Shown here one piece after another: positions 24,569-32,176 of a stretch of 64,000 nucleotides of DNA (within the stretch, counting starts at the first letter, position 1; every line of letters starts with the position of its first letter). The notes below the pieces were generated by a model. That model searched no databases and was not told the origin of the DNA. It worked only from the letters and a program-made list of their open reading frames with translations. The DNA comes from Streptomyces uncialis. Its GTDB lineage: Bacteria; Actinomycetota; Actinomycetes; Streptomycetales; Streptomycetaceae. The DNA is taken from the NCBI RefSeq assembly GCF_001905345.1, contig NZ_LFBV01000001.1, positions 1 to 64,000 on the forward strand, read 5' to 3'. The position numbers and the translations under genes were made by a program.

Positions 24569-24986
24569 GATGTGCGTGCCCTTCCGATGGATGTACGTGA
24601 GCGGGATCGGCCGGCTCGGGGGAATCCCGCCGGACCGGCCCGGCGGCCGTCAACTCCCGTGCGTTCCAGGAGCCCTTCCGGGTGACCGCCGTCTGGCGCA
24701 GATACAAGCACGGGGGCCGCGCGGGCGGCCAACCCGTCGTCCCGGGGCCACCCACGATGTCCAAGGGTGGTGCAGACGCGCTCACCGTTCGGTGCCGCCG
24801 CCTTCACCGGATGCCCGGAAACCCCCGCCCCCCGAACCGGACACTCCCGCACACACCTCGCCCCGTCCCGCGCGCCCCGCACCCCGGCTCGCACGCACGT
24901 GCCCACCCCCGGCCTCCCATGTGCAGATCCCGTACCCACCCTCCCAGGGGGCGCGGGCGAAGGCGTTCCGCGAGGTCGCGCCCCCT
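24569..24986. other. Non-coding upstream region of the peptide-export operon
   Basis: These 418 bp lie between the precursor start and the stop of the acyl-CoA synthetase gene, both on the minus strand. I see no second precursor with a GG leader and no convincing promoter boxes. The operon promoter is presumably here. Confidence 0.45.
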
Positions 24987-26840
24987 TCAGACCAGCGAAG
25001 CGGACCCGCCCGACGGCCGGGGCGCCGCGTACATCGCCTCGATCTCCGCCGCGAACGCCTCGACGACCGCACCCCGCCGCACCTTGAACGACGGCGTCAG
25101 CAACCCCCCGCCCACCGTGAACTCCGCGGGCAGGATGTGGAACGCCCGGATGGACTCCGCCGGGGACACCCCGGAGTTGGCCCGCACCACGGCGCGCTGG
25201 ACCATCGCCCGCAACGCCGTGTCCTCCCCGTCCCCGCCGCCCTGGCCGGTCAGCTTGCGCCAGTGCGCCACCGCCGCCGGATCGAGGGTGATCAGCGCGG
25301 CGAGACAGGGCTGGTCGTCCCCGACGACCACGCACTGCGACACCAGCGGATCGTCCCGCACCCGCTCCTCCAGGGCGAGCGGCGCCACCGTCCGGCCGGT
25401 ACTGGTCACGATGAGATCGTTCTTGCGCCCGGTGATGACGAGATACCCGTCGTCGTCCAGGAACCCGAGGTCCCCCGTACCGAACCAGCCCCCGCGCAGG
25501 GCGGTACGGGACGCCCGGACGTCGTTCAGATAGCCGAGGAAGACATTGTCGCCCCGCACCCAGATCTCGCCGTCAGCGGCGATGTGCAGCGAATCACCCG
25601 GCAACGGTTTGCCCACCGTGCCGAACTTGACCGCGCCCGGCGGCTGCGCGGCGCAGCCGCCGGAGGTCTCCGTCAGCCCGTACCCGTCGTACACGGTGAT
25701 CCCGGCGCCCGCGAAGAACAGCCCCAGCCGGCGGCGCAGCGTGGACCCGCCGGACACCGCGCAGCGCGCCCGGCCGCCGAAGACCGCCCTGATCCGCGCG
25801 TACACCGTGTGGTCGTACAGCGCGTGCTGCATCCGCAGCCCGGCCCCCGGGCCGGTCCCCTCCCCGTGCCGTTCCCGCTCCACCGCCTCCGCGTACCGCA
25901 CCGCGACGGACACCGCCCGGTCGAACACGGCCGCCTTGCCGCCGAGTTCGGCGCGGCGGCGGGCCTGCCGGAAGATCCGCTCGAAGACATGGGGCACGGC
26001 GATCACACAGCTCGGCCGGAAGCTCGCCAGCGACGGCAGCAGCGCCCCGGGCCTCATGTCCGGCTGATGGGCGAGCCGGACACCCCGGCGGACGGCGGCG
26101 ACGGCGATCATCAGCCCGCACACATGGGCCATCGGCAGGAACGTCAGCAGCGAACGGTCCCCGTCCTCGGCGGTCAGCACCTCGCCCCAGCCCCCGACGA
26201 GGGTGTCCGTCCCGTACGCGAGGTTGCGGTGGGTGAGCAGACAGCCGCGCGGCTGCGGGGACGTCGTACCGGAGGTGTGCACGATCGCGGCGATCTGCTC
26301 GGGGCGGACCGCCGCCCGGCAGCGGTGGACCTCCTCGTCGGGCACCTGAGCGCCCTCCGCCACCAGCTGCTCCACACAGCCGGCGTCCAGCTGCCAGATC
26401 CGGGAGAACAGCGGCAGCCCGTCGCACACCGCGGCCACGGTCATCGCATGGCCCTCGTCCTCCACGACGACCGCCGAGACCTGCGTGTCACGCAGGATCC
26501 AGCGCACCTGGTCCGTGGACGACGTGGGGTACACGGGCACGACCCGCGCCCCCACGGTCCACAGGGCGAACGCGAACAGCGTCCACTCGTAGCGGGTGCG
26601 GGACATCAGGGCGACCCGGTCACCGAACCGGATGCCGCCCGCGAGCAGGCCCTTGGCGACGCCCATGACCTCGTCGCGGAACCCGGCGGCCGTCAGCGGG
26701 ACCCACACACCGCCCGGCCGGTCACCGCCCAGGGACATCGCCACGGTGTCCGGTTCCCGCCGGGCCCGGTCGAAGACCTCGTCCGCGAGTCCGCCCGCGG
26801 CCAGTGGCTCCACCAGACGCGGCACGCTGATCTCGCGCAT
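24987..26840 (-). CDS. Long-chain fatty-acid--CoA ligase-like AMP-forming synthetase
   Basis: A 617-residue ANL-superfamily enzyme activating a carboxylic acid as acyl-AMP and then acyl-CoA. Motifs are IVHTSGTTSPQPRGCLLTHRN (P-loop region), TVYDGYGLTETSGG, GWFGTGDLGFLDDDGYLVITGRKNDLIV (hinge), and a C-terminal FKVRRGAVVEAF around the catalytic Lys. Length and the LTHRN/AHV pattern match long-chain acyl-CoA synthetases (FadD/FAA-like) rather than acetate enzymes. The start is ATG at 26840 behind GGAGGAAGG; a frame to 26894 adds an unsupported stretch. It stands 207 bp after the FAD monooxygenase gene in the same direction, so it may be co-transcribed or separate. The chain-length preference is unknown. 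Confidence 0.88.
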   Translation of the reverse strand: MREISVPRLVEPLAAGGLADEVFDRARREPDTVAMSLGGDRPGGVWVPLTAAGFRDEVMGVAKGLLAGGIRFGDRVALMSRTRYEWTLFAFALWTVGARVVPVYPTSSTDQVRWILRDTQVSAVVVEDEGHAMTVAAVCDGLPLFSRIWQLDAGCVEQLVAEGAQVPDEEVHRCRAAVRPEQIAAIVHTSGTTSPQPRGCLLTHRNLAYGTDTLVGGWGEVLTAEDGDRSLLTFLPMAHVCGLMIAVAAVRRGVRLAHQPDMRPGALLPSLASFRPSCVIAVPHVFERIFRQARRRAELGGKAAVFDRAVSVAVRYAEAVERERHGEGTGPGAGLRMQHALYDHTVYARIRAVFGGRARCAVSGGSTLRRRLGLFFAGAGITVYDGYGLTETSGGCAAQPPGAVKFGTVGKPLPGDSLHIAADGEIWVRGDNVFLGYLNDVRASRTALRGGWFGTGDLGFLDDDGYLVITGRKNDLIVTSTGRTVAPLALEERVRDDPLVSQCVVVGDDQPCLAALITLDPAAVAHWRKLTGQGGGDGEDTALRAMVQRAVVRANSGVSPAESIRAFHILPAEFTVGGGLLTPSFKVRRGAVVEAFAAEIEAMYAAPRPSGGSASLV

Positions 26841-27047
26841 CGCGGCCCCCTTCCTCCCGTCCCGCCGTGCGGACGGCAGCACGGGCACGGGCACGGGACA
26901 GCGGCATTCGACGCGAACCGCTCGTCACGGACGGGACTGCCTAGAGGGTGACATGGAAGGCACGCGCCGCGCGCGTGATCACCTGATTTGGCTCCGGCGC
27001 GCCCGCTCACCGTTCGTCCGTCCGCCCCGCCGCCGTCCCGGCCGCGC

Positions 27048-28484
27048 TCAGTGGTGTCCGGAGCCGAGGGCCGTGGCCAGTTCCCGGTCGGTCAGCGGCG
27101 GCCCCGCCAGCGGCGGCAGCCGGGGTCCGCGCAGCACCGCGAACACCACCTCGGGCCGCACCAGCGCGGTCATCGGCGCCGACAGCGTCATCACGTCCAG
27201 CAGCGCCTTGGCGACCAGGGGCCGGGCGCTCGCCGTCCGCATCAGCCGGTCGACATAGCGGCGCGCCGCCTTCGCGGACGGCCCGGGGCGGCGCCCGATC
27301 GAGCCCGGGTACAGGATGTCCTGGGCGGTCGCCAGATCCCAGGCCACCGAGACCGGCCGGGCCACGGCCCGTTGGGCGCGCCGCGCCTGGCCCGGCGTCC
27401 CGAGCCCCTCGGCGTCCACGAGCTGCCGCAGCGCCAGCGCCCCCTCGGCGGCCACCGACATCCCGTGCCCGTACACGGGGTTGTACGTGGCGACCGCGTC
27501 CCCCAGCACCAGGAACCCGTCCGGCCACGGGGCGACCCGTTCGAAGAAGCGGCGGCGGTTGACGGTGCTGCGGGTCACCCGTACCCCGGTGAGCGGCTCG
27601 GCGCGGGCTATCAGTTCTCCCACCACCGGATGGCGCACCGTGCGCGCGAACGGCTCGAAGCCCTCCGGGGACGGGCCCGGTTCACCGCCCCGGGTACCGG
27701 ACAGTGTCACGAGCCACCGCTCACCCTCTATGGGCACGATCGTCGTCGTCCGGCCCGGCCGCGCCTCGCGGGCGTCGGCCTGGACGTTCACCACCGGGAA
27801 GTCCTCGGTCCCCGGCGGCGCCCGGAAGATCCGGGAGGCGTACACCAGCCCCGAGTCGACCTCCTCCTCCGCCGCCCGGGGCACCCCGAGCGCGGCCAGC
27901 TGGGCCACCGCCCGTGAGCCCCGGCCCGAGGCGTCCACCACCAGATCCGCGGCGAGGAATCGTTCCTCCGCCCCCTGACCCGGGCCGACCCGCAGCCGTA
28001 CCCCGGTGACGCGGCGCGCGTCGCCCTCCAGGGCGAGCAGTTCGGAGTGCTCCAGGACGGTCACCGCCGGGTCCTCGGCGACGCTCTGCCGGATGCCCCA
28101 GTCCAGCAGATCGCGACTTGCCGCGATCATGAACTGGAGCTCGGGGAACCGGCGTATCCAGCCGCTCGGCTGCATCGACACCAGCCCGGTCGGCAGCGCT
28201 ATCCGGCGGGCCCCGGCCGCCAGCCACCGTGCGGTGACCCCGGGCAGCAGCTCCTCCAGCGCGCGCGCCCCGCCCGACCACAGCAGATGGGCGTGCCGGG
28301 CCTGCGGAAGCCCCTTGCGTGATTCGGGACCCTCCGGCAGGGTGTCCCGCTCCACCAGGGTGACCCGGGCGTGGCCCCGCAGCGCGGCGGCCGCCGCCAG
28401 GCCCGCGACTCCCGCGCCGATCACCACGGCATGGCGGTGCGGGGTGTCCCGGGCGGCTCCGGCGGATCTATCGGATGGGCTCAT
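27048..28484 (-). CDS. FAD-dependent monooxygenase / geranylgeranyl-reductase-like flavoprotein
   Basis: A 478-residue flavoprotein with an N-terminal dinucleotide fold (HAVVIGAGVAGLAAAAAL, GxGxxG) and the second FAD motif GDAVATYNPVYGHGMSVAAEGALAL near residue 335. ASGRGS lies at the middle strand. Such proteins hydroxylate or epoxidise small substrates or reduce isoprenoid double bonds using NAD(P)H. The start is ATG at 28484; it overlaps the end of the MAB_1171c-like gene by 17 bases, so it belongs to that operon. A longer frame to 28586 would lie wholly within the upstream gene. The substrate is unknown. I recall this gene often paired with MAB_1171c-like and XRE/ImmA genes in Streptomyces. 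Confidence 0.82.
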   Translation of the reverse strand: MSPSDRSAGAARDTPHRHAVVIGAGVAGLAAAAALRGHARVTLVERDTLPEGPESRKGLPQARHAHLLWSGGARALEELLPGVTARWLAAGARRIALPTGLVSMQPSGWIRRFPELQFMIAASRDLLDWGIRQSVAEDPAVTVLEHSELLALEGDARRVTGVRLRVGPGQGAEERFLAADLVVDASGRGSRAVAQLAALGVPRAAEEEVDSGLVYASRIFRAPPGTEDFPVVNVQADAREARPGRTTTIVPIEGERWLVTLSGTRGGEPGPSPEGFEPFARTVRHPVVGELIARAEPLTGVRVTRSTVNRRRFFERVAPWPDGFLVLGDAVATYNPVYGHGMSVAAEGALALRQLVDAEGLGTPGQARRAQRAVARPVSVAWDLATAQDILYPGSIGRRPGPSAKAARRYVDRLMRTASARPLVAKALLDVMTLSAPMTALVRPEVVFAVLRGPRLPPLAGPPLTDRELATALGSGHH

Positions 28485-29673
28485 GGGTACCGCTTTCTGA
28501 CCGGGCGACGGCCGTACGGGCCGCCGCGACGACGGGGGAGTGGCGCAGCGCCAGGGACATCCGGACCAGGTCACGGGGGCCCTCACCGGAGACGGCGGTG
28601 TCCGGCGGCCCGTCCGGCCGCGCCAGCGCCGTCCCCTCCGGATCGGCCGCGCGCGCCCGTACCGCGGCGGTCACCATCGCCGCGTCGGCGACGGCCCGCG
28701 CCTGCGCCGGACCGTTCCCGGACGCGACGGCGGCGGCGTGCGCGCGGGCGTGGACCCGGCTGTCGAAGTACGGGTACAGGCTGAGCATCCCGTCATGGAT
28801 GTCGGACTCGCGCTGGGTCACCAGGAGATCCGCCGACGGCCACCAGGAGATCCGCGACGGTGCGACGCCGTGCGGCCCGAGTCCGCGCAGCTCGCGCCAG
28901 AGCGGGCCGAGCCTGCGGTAGGTCGACCAGACGGTGACCTGCTCCCCGAGCCGCTGGAACGCCAGCGGCAGACAGAACCCGATGGCGCTGAACAGGGCCG
29001 CCGCCGAGGCCAGCAGGGGCGCCGTCTCGGAGCTGAGCCAGTCGAGGTCATGGCCCGCCCAGCGCGCGAACACCGCCGTGAACTTGGTCGCCGCGTACGA
29101 CAGGTTGAACAGATACCCGACGGCGATGGCGGACAGCCCCGCGCGCAGCAGCCCCCGTACCTGGAGCGACCAGCGCAGGCACAGATAGGCCATGGCGACG
29201 CCCGCGACCGTGAGCCCGGTCAGGTACAGCACGATCATCTCGCGGATGTACGGGGTGTTGGCGTAGTAGGTGTCCAGGTCGCGCAGCCGTTCCACCGGCG
29301 CGTCACCGAGCGCGAACAGCACCACGAGGGCCACGCTCACCGCGGTGTACCCGGCGATCCAGCGGCGCGAGACCCGCCGGGTCACCTCGGGCGGTCCGCC
29401 GCGCCAGTTGACCATCAGCACCAGACAGGAGGCGCTGAACGCGGACAGCAGGGCGTACACGAGCGGCCCGGAGATGTTGGGCACCCCCGTGATCCGGTTG
29501 ACCTGCGCGATCGTCGGCGGCGCGGAGAAGAAGAACACCGAGGTGCCGAGCGCGAGCAGCGCGCACACCGAGCGCAGCAGCGGATCGCGCCACTCCCGCA
29601 GCAGGGAGGGGAACTTGAAGGCGAGCGCGATGCCCGTCGCCGCGGCGGGCAGATAGTAGTCGGGGCCGTTCAC
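28468..29673 (-). CDS. MAB_1171c-like seven-helix membrane protein
   Basis: A 401-residue protein with an N-terminal block of about seven hydrophobic helices (residues 5-255) and a soluble C-terminal part (about 265-401). The soluble part includes DIHDGMLSLYPYFD and an Ala/Arg-rich helix. The arrangement matches the family named after MAB_1171c of Mycobacterium abscessus, described as putative transporter or signalling protein without known substrate. The start is GTG at 29673, directly after the ImmA-like stop (29677), and the 3' end overlaps the flavoprotein gene. The C-terminal DIHDGM region is typical of members that sit with XRE regulators. Function is not established. Confidence 0.75.
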   Translation of the reverse strand: MNGPDYYLPAAATGIALAFKFPSLLREWRDPLLRSVCALLALGTSVFFFSAPPTIAQVNRITGVPNISGPLVYALLSAFSASCLVLMVNWRGGPPEVTRRVSRRWIAGYTAVSVALVVLFALGDAPVERLRDLDTYYANTPYIREMIVLYLTGLTVAGVAMAYLCLRWSLQVRGLLRAGLSAIAVGYLFNLSYAATKFTAVFARWAGHDLDWLSSETAPLLASAAALFSAIGFCLPLAFQRLGEQVTVWSTYRRLGPLWRELRGLGPHGVAPSRISWWPSADLLVTQRESDIHDGMLSLYPYFDSRVHARAHAAAVASGNGPAQARAVADAAMVTAAVRARAADPEGTALARPDGPPDTAVSGEGPRDLVRMSLALRHSPVVAAARTAVARSESGTHEPIR

Positions 29674-29676
29674 GCC

Positions 29677-30237
29677 TCAGCCTTGCGGCCTGCGATAGCC
29701 CAGGGACGCCTCGATACGGGCGGTCAGCTCGTCACGCGGGGCCTGCCCGCGGCCCGCCGGGCCGGCTGTCCGGGAGCGGCACTTGCTGGCGAGCAGCAGC
29801 CCGAAGCTCTCGGCCTCCTCCTCCTCGACGGCGTGCGAACGGCTGCGGGCGGCGACCCTGCGGACCGTGTCCTGGAGATCGACGCCACCGGCGAGCAGCC
29901 GGGCGGCCACGCCCGTGCCCGCCGCGTCCACGTGCCGGGTGCTGTGTCCGGCCGTCATGTGCCACAGCTCATGCCCGAGGATGACCAACTGGTGGTCGGG
30001 CGCGGTGCGTTCCTCGATCACGATGAGGTCCTGGTCGGCCATGTCCAGCCAGAGGCCGCTCGCCGTGCCCGGCGGGAACGCGGCCATCCGGTGGTTGACC
30101 GGCCGACCGCGCCGCCGGCTCATCGTCGCGCACAGCGCGCCGATCAGGGCGCCGGGGGTGTCGGGTATCTCGGGGGGCAGTCCGGCGATGAGTTCGCCGC
30201 ACAACTTGCGCATGTCCTTGGTGACCCGCGCGCGCAT
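29677..30237 (-). CDS. ImmA/IrrE-like metallopeptidase
   Basis: A 186-residue protein with a short zincin motif LGHELWHMTAGH (H89, E90, H93) preceded by an IVIEERTAP strand, as in ImmA/IrrE proteins that cleave or inactivate partner XRE repressors. The ATG at 30237 shares a base with the TGA of the XRE gene (TGATG), a hallmark of coupled translation and of regulator-protease pairs. The C-terminal 80 residues are helical and charged (HAVEEEEAESFGLLL). The natural inference is that it controls the partner regulator in response to an unknown signal. Databases often call such proteins a toxin component, but there is no sequence sign of toxicity. Confidence 0.82.
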   Translation of the reverse strand: MRARVTKDMRKLCGELIAGLPPEIPDTPGALIGALCATMSRRRGRPVNHRMAAFPPGTASGLWLDMADQDLIVIEERTAPDHQLVILGHELWHMTAGHSTRHVDAAGTGVAARLLAGGVDLQDTVRRVAARSRSHAVEEEEAESFGLLLASKCRSRTAGPAGRGQAPRDELTARIEASLGYRRPQG

Positions 30238-30968
30238 CAGGGCTCCGTGGGGCCGTGGGGCGGCTTGACGCTCTCCAGCAGCATGTCCAGCCACTCCGTG
30301 ACCTTGTCGCGGTGCTTGTCGGTGGGGAGTTGGGCGGCGCGCCAGGCGATACCGCGCACCCCGTGATTCTGCAACAGCTGTTCCAGAGCGTCGTCCATCG
30401 CGTCCCGCGACGGGTTCCCGGGATCCGCGCCCGGCGCGGTGCCCGGCGGCGCGGGCGGCGCGGGCGGCACGGCGCGGTCCTGGGCGGCGGCCCACTGGAG
30501 CAGTTCCTGCTCGGTGAGCTGGAGCGCGGAGACCAGCGCGTCGGCGTCCTCGGCGGTCAGGAACCCCGCGTGGACGCCGAAGAAGCGCTGGATGGCCGCG
30601 CAGTGCTCCATCGTGGGCCGCCGGTCGCCGTTGATGAGGGCGCCGGCCTGCTGCCGTGACATCCCGGCGCCGTCGGCGATCTCCTGCTGGGTCCAGCGGC
30701 GGCCGTTCGGTTTCAGCCGTGTTCTGCGCAGCAGGTCGAACCGCTGGAGGAACCGGGCCTGGAGATCGGGCTCACCGCCCGTGCGCCCGGTCAGCAGATC
30801 CCTGACCACTTCCTCCGGTACCCCCGAGGCCACCGTGAGCCGGGGTATGTCGAAGACCTCGGCGTGGGGCACGCCGAGGCGGTCGGCGAGATCGCGGACC
30901 CGGGCGACAACACCCGGCAACGAGCCCGAGGGAGTGACGCCACCCGGCAGCGAGAAGCCATCCGTCAC
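30237..30968 (-). CDS. XRE-family transcriptional regulator paired with the ImmA-like gene
   Basis: A 243-residue protein. A helix-turn-helix lies near residues 90-125 (WTQQEIADGAGMSRQQAGALING, read in two parts: the TQQEIADGAG helix and the SRQQAGALING recognition helix). A second helical region precedes it (LTVASGVPEEVVRDLL, about 45-60). The C-terminal 80 residues are Pro-rich and then helical. The start is GTG at 30968, with AGGAG 9 bases upstream. As first gene of the operon with ImmA-like peptidase, MAB_1171c-like membrane protein and flavoprotein, it probably controls that operon. The inverted repeat at 31253-31284 in the shared 5' region is a candidate site. Confidence 0.82.
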   Translation of the reverse strand: MTDGFSLPGGVTPSGSLPGVVARVRDLADRLGVPHAEVFDIPRLTVASGVPEEVVRDLLTGRTGGEPDLQARFLQRFDLLRRTRLKPNGRRWTQQEIADGAGMSRQQAGALINGDRRPTMEHCAAIQRFFGVHAGFLTAEDADALVSALQLTEQELLQWAAAQDRAVPPAPPAPPGTAPGADPGNPSRDAMDDALEQLLQNHGVRGIAWRAAQLPTDKHRDKVTEWLDMLLESVKPPHGPTEP

Positions 30969-31252
30969 CGAAGGTCTCCTAGAACCGACACGTCGAACAG
31001 GACCGAAACACGGCTACCGGCGAACCCGCCGGACGAACGGTCCACCGGACCGGCCGCGCAGAGCCGTCCCCGGCCACCGGGGGGCTCGCCGGGTCGCCGG
31101 GACGCACGGCGCGACCGTGGCGGAAACCGGACGGAACGCGCCCCGAGGGGCCCGCACCACGGTCTCCGGCATCGCGCCATGGACAGCATCGGAGACTAGT
31201 CCCTCACCAGCGCACGGGCCAGGCCGCGCCACATCTGTGGCGTGTTTTATTC

Positions 31253-31284
31253 GTCAACCGTCTGTAAATGCCACGATAGTTGAC
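31253..31284. promoter_or_regulatory. Inverted repeat and possible promoter in the divergent 30969-31410 region
   Basis: GTCAAC (31253-31258) and GTTGAC (31279-31284) form an inverted repeat with 20 bases between, in the most AT-rich part of the 442-bp gap separating the XRE operon from the MmyB-like gene. TTGACA at 31280-31285 could be a -35 box towards the plus-strand gene, with a weak CACGAT 18 bases later. On the other strand TTGACG could serve the XRE operon. The rest of the gap shows no gene. Confidence 0.4.
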
Positions 31285-31410
31285 ATGCTTCCGGTCGGGG
31301 TAGCACGATCGCCACGCGGTGGCACGACCGGGGGCGCCGTTCCCGTTGCCGGACCGCCGCGCCGCACGACCAGCGCTCGCCGTCAGAGCCGTAAGAGGGG
31401 TGACCACCCG

Positions 31411-32088
31411 ATGGCATACGAGGCACAAGGGCGCCGACGACCGGCCTGGGGGAGCGCGCGGACCGGGCCAGGATGCCGGGCCTATCTCCAGGACTACGCG
31501 GCCCTGCTGGACGCGGTCTCCTTTCCTTCCGTCGTCCTCGACCACCGCTGGGACGTCGTGCTCGCCAACGACGCGTACGACGTGCTCTTCGGAGGTGTCG
31601 GGCCGCATCCGACAGCCATGCCCCGCGACAACTTCCTGCGCTTCGTCCTCTTCCACCCGGACGCCGCCACGGTCCTCGGGGACCATGAGTCGAGCTGGTG
31701 CCTGCCCATGCTCGCGCACTTCGCCGAGGCACTGGAACGGCACGCCGGCGACGAGGAACTCCAGGCCATCCGCGCCGCCATCGCCGACGACCCGATCATG
31801 GACGCCGCCTATCGGCACGGGCTGCCCCGCTGGATCAGCTCGGTCGGCGCGGAGGCGATCGCCAACGACGGGGCGCTGCGCCCGCTGACCCATCCGGACC
31901 CCCGGTGGGGACGCACCCACTGCCGGGTGGTGGGCGAGGCGCCCCAGACACTTCAGGACATGGGATTCTCCCGGCTGACCCTGGTCCTGCGGGAACCCCG
32001 GAGGGCGGGCGGCGGGCGGCGGCCCGTACGACGCGGCGCCCGAAGGGCCGTCGGATATCTGCGGGCGGTGCCCGCGGCCGACGGCTGA
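31411..32088 (+). CDS. MmyB-like ligand-binding (PAS-like) protein lacking the HTH domain
   Basis: A 225-residue protein with the ligand-binding fold usually found after an XRE helix-turn-helix in MmyB/SCO4944-type regulators. The features are YLQDYAALLDAVSFPSVVLDHRWDVVLAND (the PAS-like strand region, quoted in part), FLRFVLFHPDAA and a closing SRLTLVL strand near HCRVVGEAPQTLQDMG. The DNA-binding half is missing and the protein begins directly at this domain. The start is ATG at 31411, with GAGGGG about 11 bases upstream. It is divergent from the XRE operon, so it could supply a sensing partner for that regulator, or be an independent sensor. Fatty-acid-like ligands have been proposed for this domain; the ligand here is unknown. 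Confidence 0.75.
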   Translation: MAYEAQGRRRPAWGSARTGPGCRAYLQDYAALLDAVSFPSVVLDHRWDVVLANDAYDVLFGGVGPHPTAMPRDNFLRFVLFHPDAATVLGDHESSWCLPMLAHFAEALERHAGDEELQAIRAAIADDPIMDAAYRHGLPRWISSVGAEAIANDGALRPLTHPDPRWGRTHCRVVGEAPQTLQDMGFSRLTLVLREPRRAGGGRRPVRRGARRAVGYLRAVPAADG

Positions 32089-32109
32089 GGTTCCTTCCCC
32101 GAGGGGAAG

Positions 32110-32153
32110 GGGGTGGACGGCGCGACCGGTCAGGGGGCCGCGCCGTCCACCCC
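32110..32153. terminator. Strong bidirectional hairpin between convergent genes
   Basis: A 15-bp perfect stem (arms at 32110-32124 and 32139-32153, core GTGGACGGCGCG / CGCGCCGTCCAC) with a 14-base loop lies between the MmyB-like stop and the sulfatase stop. A smaller CCTTCCCC/GGGGAAGG repeat precedes it. Confidence 0.8.
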
Positions 32154-32176
32154 TTCGCGCCCGGGCCCGTCCCGCC

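Noticed and set aside
29677..30968. Classical toxin-antitoxin module
   Set aside because: The HExxH protein fits ImmA/IrrE peptidases that act on XRE regulators, and the pair lies in a longer operon; nothing in the sequence shows toxicity.
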